A DNA stretch of 64,000 nt from Janthinobacterium psychrotolerans (lineage in GTDB: Bacteria; Pseudomonadota; Gammaproteobacteria; Burkholderiales; Burkholderiaceae_D). Location: the NCBI RefSeq assembly GCF_001677885.1, contig NZ_LOCQ01000057.1:62001-126000 (forward strand), read 5' to 3'. The notes beneath the pieces are model-generated. The model ran no database searches. It saw only the letters and a program-made list of their open reading frames with translations, and was not told the DNA's origin. Position numbers and translations under genes: made by a program. This document shows positions 55,671 through 64,000 of the stretch, one piece after another; position 1 is the first letter of the stretch, and each line of letters opens with the position of its first letter.

Positions 55671-57785
55671 ATGTCTTTTTATCGCAAGTTTGCCGGCAGC
55701 ATGCTGCTCGGCATGGCCGCGGCGGGCGCCGCCCATGCGCAAGCGCCTGGCGCCGCCACCGCTTCCAATCCCCCGACCGATCCGCTGCAATGGCTGGAAG
55801 AAGTCGCCGGCGAAAAACCGATGGACTGGGTGCGCCAGCACAATGCCGTCAGCCTCAAGGAACTGGAAGGCAAGCCTTCGTTCCCGGCCCTGCAGGCGCG
55901 CCTGAAAACCATCCTCAATTCGAAGGAGCGCATTCCGTATGTGAGCAAGGAAGGCGAGTATTACTATAATTTCTGGCGCGACGCCCAGCATGTGCGCGGC
56001 ATCTGGCGCCGCACCACGCTGGCGCAGTTCCAGCTGCCTGACCCGGCCTGGGAAACCGTGATCGACCTCGATCAGCTGTCGGCCAGCGAGAACGAGAACT
56101 GGGTCTGGGGCGGCGCCAATTGCCTGTATCCGAAAGGCGAACGCTGCCTCATTTCGCTGTCGCGCGGCGGCGGCGACGCCAAGGTGGTGCGCGAATACGA
56201 CGTCGCCAGGCGCGCTTTCGTGACGGACGGTTTCACCCTGGCGGAAGCGAAAAGCAATGCCGGCTGGATCAACGACGACACCCTGTTCGTGTCCACCGAT
56301 TTCGGCCCCGGCTCGATGACCAGTTCGGGCTATCCGCGCATCATCAAGGAATGGAAGCGCGGCACGCCGCTGGACCAGGCCAAGACCCTGTACGAGGCCA
56401 AGGCCACCGACATGAGCGCCGGCGCCTACAAGGATTTCACGCCCGGCCATGAATACCAGTTTGTCGAGCGCCAGATCGATTTCTACAGCGGCGAGATGTT
56501 CCTGCGCGAGGGCGACAGCCTGGCCAAGGTGCCGAAACCGGACGACGCCACGGCGTTCACCGTGCGCGACCAGCTGGTGATCACCCTGCGCTCGGACTGG
56601 AAAGTCAACGGCACGACCTATTCGCAAGGCGCCCTGCTGGCGACCGATTTCAAGTCCTTCATGCAGGGCAAGCAGGCGTTCGAGGTGCTGTTCGCGCCGA
56701 CCGCCACCACCTCGCTCGACAATGTATCGGCGACCAAATCGGCCATCCTGCTGACCACCCTCGACAAGGTGAAAAACCGCCTGACGGAACTGCGCCATGT
56801 GAATGGCACATGGCAGCGCCGCGTGGTCGACGCGCCCAAGCTGGGCACGCTGGCGGCCAGCCCGCTCGATGCGGTCGATACGGACCAGTACTTTCTGACG
56901 GTGACCGACTTCCTGACCCCCACCACCCTGTACCTGGCCACGGCCGGCAGCGACGCGCGCACCAAGATCAAGTCGCTGCCCGCCTATTTCGACGCCAGCC
57001 CGTACAAGGTGGAACAGTTCGAATCGACCTCGAAAGATGGCACCAAAGTGCCGTATTTCGTCATCATGAACAAGAAGACCAAATACGACGGCAAGAACCC
57101 GACCGTGCTGTACGGCTATGGCGGCTTTGAAGTGTCGCTCAAGCCCAGCTACAGCGGCATTACCGGCGCCGCCTGGCTCGCCCAGGGTGGCGTGTATGTG
57201 CTGGCCAATATCCGCGGCGGCGGCGAATTCGGCCCGCGCTGGCACCAGGCGGCGCTCAAGGAACACCGCCAGAAAGCCTACGACGACTTCATTTCGGTGG
57301 CGCAGGACCTGATCAGGCGCAAGCTGACCAGCCCGCGCCACCTGGGCATCATGGGCGGCAGCAATGGCGGCCTGCTGGTGGGCGCCGTGCTGACGCAGCG
57401 GCCGGACCTGTTCAACGCCGTGGTCAGCCAGGTGCCGCTGCTCGACATGCGCCGCTATAACAAGCTGCTGGCGGGCGCCTCGTGGATGGGCGAATATGGC
57501 GACCCGGACGTGCCGGAGCAATGGGCCTACATCAGCAAGTACTCGCCCTACCAGAACGTGTTCAAGGATAAAAAGTATCCGCGCGTGTTCTTTACCACCT
57601 CGACGCGCGACGACCGGGTCCACCCTGGCCACGCACGCAAGATGGTGGCCAAGATGGAAGAGCAAGGCCACGACGTGCTGTACTGGGAAAATACGGAAGG
57701 CGGCCATGCCGGCGCCGCCAATAACGACCAGCAGGCGCTGATGTGGGCGTTGACGTATACCTTCTTGCAGCAGCAATTACGGTAA
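55671..57785 (+). CDS. Prolyl oligopeptidase family serine peptidase (S9)
   Basis: The 704-residue protein has a signal peptide, an N-terminal seven-bladed propeller region (about 80-430) and a C-terminal alpha/beta hydrolase domain. Nucleophile Ser is in GIMGGSNGGLLVGA, Asp in STRDDRVHPGHA and His in EGGHAGAANN. S9 family members cleave short peptides after proline or acidic residues. Being exported, it would act in the periplasm or outside. The start follows AAGGAACCCTGTCC. Confidence 0.93.
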   Translation: MSFYRKFAGSMLLGMAAAGAAHAQAPGAATASNPPTDPLQWLEEVAGEKPMDWVRQHNAVSLKELEGKPSFPALQARLKTILNSKERIPYVSKEGEYYYNFWRDAQHVRGIWRRTTLAQFQLPDPAWETVIDLDQLSASENENWVWGGANCLYPKGERCLISLSRGGGDAKVVREYDVARRAFVTDGFTLAEAKSNAGWINDDTLFVSTDFGPGSMTSSGYPRIIKEWKRGTPLDQAKTLYEAKATDMSAGAYKDFTPGHEYQFVERQIDFYSGEMFLREGDSLAKVPKPDDATAFTVRDQLVITLRSDWKVNGTTYSQGALLATDFKSFMQGKQAFEVLFAPTATTSLDNVSATKSAILLTTLDKVKNRLTELRHVNGTWQRRVVDAPKLGTLAASPLDAVDTDQYFLTVTDFLTPTTLYLATAGSDARTKIKSLPAYFDASPYKVEQFESTSKDGTKVPYFVIMNKKTKYDGKNPTVLYGYGGFEVSLKPSYSGITGAAWLAQGGVYVLANIRGGGEFGPRWHQAALKEHRQKAYDDFISVAQDLIRRKLTSPRHLGIMGGSNGGLLVGAVLTQRPDLFNAVVSQVPLLDMRRYNKLLAGASWMGEYGDPDVPEQWAYISKYSPYQNVFKDKKYPRVFFTTSTRDDRVHPGHARKMVAKMEEQGHDVLYWENTEGGHAGAANNDQQALMWALTYTFLQQQLR

Positions 57786-57790
57786 CGCCA

Positions 57791-57947
57791 TGCCGGATTA
57801 CGCGTTCCGCCAATCTGACCTACGATACTTCCGCGGTAACGGTGGCGATGTCGGGTTACGCCCTCCGGGCTGACCCGACCTACGATGCCTTCACGGGGCC
57901 GTAGGTCGGATTAGCTGGCCGCCAGGCCGGCGTAATCCGACATGCGC
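57791..57947. repeat. REP-like palindromic repeats, cluster of three
   Basis: Three copies of a GTCGG(A/G)TTACG ... CCGACCTACGA palindrome fill the gap between the peptidase and the GST gene. Two are direct (57791-57826; 57849-57886) and one is inverted (57899-57947). Each can fold into a hairpin with the conserved GTCGGATTACG arm at its base. The family recurs in the 61.5-kb cluster. Confidence 0.82.
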
Positions 57948-57968
57948 GTCCAGAATGGACAGATGTAT

Positions 57969-58592
57969 TTATTTTGCCTGCGCGCTGGGGCGCTCGGCGA
58001 TGCGGTCGCGCCAGGCTTGCAGATGCTGCAGGCCTTCCGCGCCCGGGCGGTATTTCATCAGGCCGCGCGCGAACTCCAGCGCGCAGAACGCAGTGATGTC
58101 GGCGATGGTAAACCGTTCGCCGGCCACATACGGCTGGCGCGCCAGCAGCTGGTCCAGCCACTGCGCCGTCTCGCGCATCTTGCTTCCCTGCGCCGCGCCG
58201 AAGTCGGGAAACTGCGGATTTTCCAGCACCGCCAGCGCCGGATGGCTGTGGCGCACGCAGTTGGCCACGCCCAGGAACAGGTGCAGTTCCACCCGGCGGT
58301 CGGCCATTTCAATAAAGGCGCGCTCATCGAACCCCTCGCCCATCAGGTTCGGTTCCGGCTGCAAGCCTTCCAGATACGTGCAGATGGCGCGCGTTTCGGC
58401 CAGCACGCGCCCGTCCGGCAGCTCCAGGGCCGGCACCCTGCCCATCGGGTTTTTTTCCAGGAAACCGGGATCGCGGTGCTGGCCCGCCATCAGGTCGAGC
58501 GAGACTTCCTCGATGCCGGCGATGGCTTTTTCGGCAATGAACATGGTGACGCGGCGCGGATTCGGCGTGCGGGGGCTGACATACAGTTTCAT
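57969..58592 (-). CDS. Glutathione S-transferase family protein
   Basis: The 207-residue protein has the N-terminal thioredoxin-like domain (KLYVSPRTPNPRRVTMFIAE) with the GSH-binding Pro and Ser positions (GRVPALELPDGRVLAET) and the C-terminal helical domain (TIADITAFCALEF). Its exact substrate is unknown. The ATG follows CAGGAGACCCCC. A long N-terminal extension overlaps the divergent upstream region and lacks a ribosome-binding site. Its 3' end abuts the REP-like repeats. Confidence 0.9.
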   Translation of the reverse strand: MKLYVSPRTPNPRRVTMFIAEKAIAGIEEVSLDLMAGQHRDPGFLEKNPMGRVPALELPDGRVLAETRAICTYLEGLQPEPNLMGEGFDERAFIEMADRRVELHLFLGVANCVRHSHPALAVLENPQFPDFGAAQGSKMRETAQWLDQLLARQPYVAGERFTIADITAFCALEFARGLMKYRPGAEGLQHLQAWRDRIAERPSAQAK

Positions 58593-58804
58593 GGGGGTCT
58601 CCTGGTTGTTGTACTTGTTGATGACAGTTTGTATCTTATCAGCCGCCGCAGCCCCCGGCGTTTGACTTTGCCCCGGTTTACAACTAGATTGCTGGACGGG
58701 AATGCTGACCACGCCACGCCGACGCCAGCGCACCCGCCACTCTTCCATTGCGCCTGCCGCTTACAAGGCCGGCCGGCGCCACACTCTTTATCAACAGGGT
58801 TTTC

Positions 58805-61474
<2,670 letters not shown>

Positions 61475-61477
61475 CGA

Positions 61478-61590
61478 TCGTCGGACTAGCGCGGCGCAGC
61501 CGCGCGTAATCCGACAACAGAGTTGGCGTCAACAATGGTGTCGGGTTACGCGCAAGCGCCTCGGCGGCCCCGCTAACCTGACCTGCGCTG
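61478..61590. repeat. REP-like palindromic repeats, second cluster
   Basis: Two more copies of the palindrome found near 57.8 kb lie just after the aminopeptidase stop. The first (61478-61516) is a near-perfect hairpin with arms GTCGGACTA and TAATCCGAC; the second (61538-61590) starts GTGTCGGGTTACGCG and ends TGACCTGCG, more degenerate. Confidence 0.78.
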
Positions 61591-61601
61591 TTTGATCAGG
61601 C

Positions 61602-61636
61602 AAAAAAAACCGGCTTCGCGTGAGCGGCAGCCGGTT
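61602..61636 (-). terminator. Minus-strand intrinsic terminator
   Basis: On the minus strand AACCGGCT/AGCCGGTT (61636-61629 with 61615-61608) forms an 8-bp stem with a 13-base loop followed by eight T residues. No minus-strand gene ends here: the nearest minus-strand coding region upstream of it is over 1 kb away. It therefore marks the end of an unannotated transcript. Confidence 0.85.
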
Positions 61637-61925
61637 GAAACGCTTTTTCAGAGCGCAGGGATAAACAGGGAGACAGTACAGTAGTGCGGTACGACACATT
61701 CGTGCCGGTCATTGAGGTGTCCGGCAACCTTGCGCCCGGGTATGTGTCCGTGCGCCATGTGTGTACTATGCCAGTCCTGCCTTGAATCAGGCTTAGGACT
61801 TCATTAAGCCTGCCTAATTTTCCTGCCTGCTCCTATTTTGCTGCAAAATTGGTGCCGATGGTTGAGCTCACCGGCTAAGCTGTTGAGTCATAAGGGCATC
61901 CTATCGCTCCCGGAGCGTAGTGATG
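61602..61925 (-). ncRNA. Candidate structured non-coding RNA (strand uncertain)
   Basis: The 590-bp gap after the aminopeptidase contains no gene. Nested complementary segments define an extended hairpin: 61675-61680 with 61762-61767, 61693-61699 with 61742-61748, and 61703-61708 with 61721-61726. Further stems lie at 61773-61778/61795-61800 and 61905-61910/61912-61917, and a 15-bp dyad at 61835-61849. Intrinsic terminators point outward on both sides (minus at 61602, plus at 61999). No resemblance to 6S, tmRNA, RNase P or SRP RNA was seen. Confidence 0.45.
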
Positions 61926-61998
61926 TGCGCCACCTATGCTGTGCCAACAAAAGAAGGATAACAGCGCCATATGACGCCAGCATGACGCGCGCCAACTG

Positions 61999-62022
61999 AC
62001 CGGTGTTCTTCCGGTTTTTTTT
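61999..62022 (+). terminator. Plus-strand intrinsic terminator
   Basis: ACCGG-TGTTCTT-CCGGT followed by a run of eight T residues (62015-62022) is a compact rho-independent terminator on the plus strand. It ends the interval 61640-62000 and insulates the YceI lipoprotein gene, whose start is 44 bp downstream. Confidence 0.75.
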
Positions 62023-62065
62023 GCAATCGCTTACCATTGCTTATTATTTCCCCCCAGGAACCACC

Positions 62066-62776
62066 ATGCGCCATCCCTGCCTGCTCCTGACCTGCCTGCT
62101 GCTGGCCGCCTGCACGCCGCTGGCCGTCACGCCCCCTGCACCTGCCAGCCAGGCAACCGTCAGCGCGCCCTTGCAAGCGCCTGCCAGGGACGAAAACGTG
62201 CTGGCCATCGATAGCCAGGCTACCTTGCTGACGATTACCGTGCGGCGCGGCGGCGCGCTGGCGCGGCTGGGGCACGATCATGTGGTGGCCAGCCGCACCG
62301 TCACCGGCTGGGTAGCGCCACAGCTGAAACAGGCCGACTTCCAGTTCCGGCTCGACGCCATGAGCGTCGACGAGAGCGCGCTGCGCCAGCGCGCAGGACT
62401 GGAGACGACGCCCTCGGCCGAGGCCATCGCCGGCACGCGTCACAATATGCTGGTGCGCGTGCTCGACGCCGAACGCTATCCCGATGTCAGGGTGCAGGCG
62501 ACCTTGCAGGCCGGCGCAAACGCCGTCGACGCCGCCATCACCCTGCACGGCGTGACGCGCCAGGTGGTGGTGCCGGTCACGCTGGCGCAGGCGCCAGATG
62601 GGCGCGGCCTGCGCGCCAGCGGCGCCTTTGTGCTGAAACAAAGCGACTTCGGCATCGTGCCGTTCTCCATCATGGGCGGCGCGATGGCGGTGCAGGATCA
62701 GATGGAACTGGCCTTCGATATCGTCGCCGGTGCTCGGGCTAGCGCGCCAGGATCAGCCTCAGCCCCAGCGCGATAA
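62066..62776 (+). CDS. YceI-domain lipoprotein
   Basis: The 236-residue protein has a lipobox (LLLAAC) and, after a Pro/Ala-rich spacer, a YceI domain with LARLGHDHVVASRTVTGW (about 80-97), FQFRLDAMSVDE and DFGIVPFSIMGGAMAVQDQ. The GHDH pattern belongs to a YceI subgroup distinct from the two tandem copies at 21.7-22.9 kb. The ATG follows CCAGGAACCACC. It ends convergently in overlap with the exporter gene by 38 bp. Confidence 0.87.
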   Translation: MRHPCLLLTCLLLAACTPLAVTPPAPASQATVSAPLQAPARDENVLAIDSQATLLTITVRRGGALARLGHDHVVASRTVTGWVAPQLKQADFQFRLDAMSVDESALRQRAGLETTPSAEAIAGTRHNMLVRVLDAERYPDVRVQATLQAGANAVDAAITLHGVTRQVVVPVTLAQAPDGRGLRASGAFVLKQSDFGIVPFSIMGGAMAVQDQMELAFDIVAGARASAPGSASAPAR

Positions 62777-63368
62777 AGATGGTGCCGGCCACCCGGTCCA
62801 GCCACAGGCCGGCGCGCGGGCGGCGGTTGAGCCACTTGCCGACGGCGCCCGAAAAATAACCGAGCAGGCCGAACAGCAGGCAGGCCTGGGCCGTGAACAC
62901 CAGGCCCAGCTGAAATGTCTGCCAGCTGGCATGGCCTTGCGACGCCACCACGAATTGCGGCAGGAACGACAAAAAGAACAGCACGACTTTCGGATTGATA
63001 CTGTTGGCAAACAATCCCCTGGCAAACAAACAGCCCAGCGATACGTCGGGCAAGGCGGTGGCGCCATCGACGCTGGCGCCACCGCGGCTGCGCATCGCGC
63101 CGATGCCCAGCCACACCAGGTACAGGCCGCCGGCCACCTTCAGCACCGTAAAGGCCGTCGGCGAGGCGGCCAGCAAAGCCGACACGCCCAGGCTCGCCAG
63201 CACCGTGTGCGTGAGGCAGCCCAGTGCGCAGCCCAGGCCGAAGGCCATGCCCTGGCGCCGTCCGCGCGACATGCCCACGCCCAGCACCATCAGGTTGTCG
63301 GGGCCGGGACTGGCCGTGACCAGCATGGCGGTGGCCAGGAAGGCCATCAATTGTTCGGGGCTCAGCAT
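62739..63368 (-). CDS. LysE/RhtB family amino acid exporter
   Basis: The 209-residue membrane protein has six helices and the family motif ATAMLVTASPGPDNLMVLG near its N terminus, followed by GMSRGRRQGMAFGLG. Members export amino acids or related compounds. The ATG is at 63368. It is divergent from the sensor gene at the window's end, with a 16-bp palindrome in between. Confidence 0.92.
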   Translation of the reverse strand: MLSPEQLMAFLATAMLVTASPGPDNLMVLGVGMSRGRRQGMAFGLGCALGCLTHTVLASLGVSALLAASPTAFTVLKVAGGLYLVWLGIGAMRSRGGASVDGATALPDVSLGCLFARGLFANSINPKVVLFFLSFLPQFVVASQGHASWQTFQLGLVFTAQACLLFGLLGYFSGAVGKWLNRRPRAGLWLDRVAGTIFIALGLRLILAR

Positions 63369-63438
63369 CGTCGTGCTCGCAGGAAAAAAACGCCATGATA
63401 CAGAAACTGTTGCGGCCGCATCAGCCTTGATGCCTTAA

Positions 63439-63454
63439 ATGCAATAAATTGCAT
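63439..63454. promoter_or_regulatory. Palindrome in the divergent exporter/sensor region
   Basis: ATGCAAT-AA-ATTGCAT is a perfect inverted repeat 71 bp from the exporter start and about 60 bp from the sensor start. It may be an operator for either gene; no regulator is adjacent within the window. Confidence 0.4.
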
Positions 63455-63514
63455 CTGCCCCATACTTGTCGATTAGAATGAGAGACCCCAGCACAGGGCA
63501 TACCAGACCAGCCG

Positions 63515-64000
63515 ATGCCAGCCCACTTTCTCCTATTGCTCCGCCGCTCCCGTCCTGCCCTGCGCACCATGACGGCGTGGCTGTTCGTGCTTGTGCTGGG
63601 ATGCCTGGCGGGCCGCGCGCAGGCGCAAGGTGGCGCCATCGCCTTGCCGCTGCAGGGCATTCATCACCTGGGCACGCAAGGGCAACTCTATAGCGCCAGC
63701 GATGACGCCGCGCCCATGGCCACCAGCGCCCTGCCCGCCTGGCTGGCGCGGCAGCGGCCGGCAGCGGAAGTCGACCTGTTCGGCGGCGCCTACTGGCTGC
63801 ATGCGCGCGTGCGCAACGACACCAATGAAACGGCGTGGGTGATCGATCCGAACGACACCCTGATCGACAAGGTCGATATCCATGTCTACGGCCCCGGCCA
63901 GCACAGTGCGCCGGCCACCTTGCTGTCGGGCTACCAGCGGCCGCACGAATACTTGCTGCACTATGGCGCGAATGTCGCCCTGGCGCCAGGCGCCACGTAC
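63515..64000 (+). CDS. DISM-domain sensor protein (truncated by window end)
   Basis: The first 162 codons are present. A signal peptide (TMTAWLFVLVLGCLAGRAQA) precedes a 7TMR-DISMED2-type extracellular domain (GGAYWLHARVRNDTNE, VIDPNDTLIDKVDIHVYG). Such domains normally precede seven transmembrane helices and a histidine kinase or GGDEF output, which would lie past the window. An alternative ATG at 63569 would shorten the signal region. The output domain cannot be told from here. Confidence 0.8.
   Translation, partial: MPAHFLLLLRRSRPALRTMTAWLFVLVLGCLAGRAQAQGGAIALPLQGIHHLGTQGQLYSASDDAAPMATSALPAWLARQRPAAEVDLFGGAYWLHARVRNDTNETAWVIDPNDTLIDKVDIHVYGPGQHSAPATLLSGYQRPHEYLLHYGANVALAPGATY

Noticed and set aside
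61640-61998. Identity as 6S RNA, tmRNA, RNase P RNA or SRP RNA
   Set aside because: I compared the conserved cores I know (such as GGAAGGAAGCAGCC of SRP RNA and the tmRNA tag and CCA end) and found none on either strand.

Overview
The window is GC-rich, densely coded bacterial chromosome. The gene families point to a betaproteobacterium of the Oxalobacteraceae (Massilia/Duganella/Janthinobacterium-like): a betaproteobacterial porin, an AAHS aromatic-acid transporter, a rhizobial-type glycerol ABC system, REP-like palindromes and several c-di-GMP proteins. The genus is an inference. I found no tRNA, rRNA, CRISPR, insertion sequence or prophage.

Layout. 1-4001: a truncated DUF6265 protein, a type II NADH dehydrogenase, a Gly-Asn/Gly-Lys repeat protein and a chemoreceptor, all on the minus strand. 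4202-7739: a copper module (two small metal-ligand-rich exported proteins, a TolC-type lipoprotein and a Tat-exported multicopper oxidase) behind a promoter with the hallmarks of CueR control. 7773-9898: a diguanylate cyclase coupled to an unknown protein. 10013-19765: a ten-gene catabolic cluster led by a GntR/FadR repressor (tandem-VOC protein, FAH hydrolase, DUF3237, aldehyde dehydrogenase, CoA-transferase, AAHS transporter, stand-alone Cache protein, enoyl-CoA hydratase-like protein, SDR). It is divergent from a porin, and a perfect 18-bp palindrome lies between the two promoters. The substrate is unknown.

21084-22859: cytochrome b561 plus two YceI proteins. 23539-26588: D-alanine catabolism (dadA, dadX) divergent from an Lrp-type regulator. 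26718-30316: mixed small genes. 30320-40373: a complete glycerol regulon, glpD-S-T-P-Q-U-V-K on the minus strand divergent from glpR. Its two ABC ATPases are complementarily degenerate. 40688-43215: a MarR regulator and a membrane diguanylate cyclase.

43358-52114: an assimilatory nitrate operon (transporter, nirB, nirD, a FAD electron-transfer protein, nasA, cysC). It is preceded by a perfect sigma-54 promoter and a leader RNA carrying three hexaloop hairpins of the ANTAR-target type followed by an intrinsic terminator. The last hairpin shares bases with the terminator stem, so nitrogen control and NasT/NasR-like antitermination are both legible in the DNA. 52436-64000: a CehA/McbA metallohydrolase, a LysR/Rid pair, a prolyl oligopeptidase, a GST, an M1 aminopeptidase, two clusters of REP-like palindromes, a gene-free structured region bracketed by opposed intrinsic terminators (candidate non-coding RNA), a YceI lipoprotein, a LysE-type exporter and the start of a DISM-type sensor.
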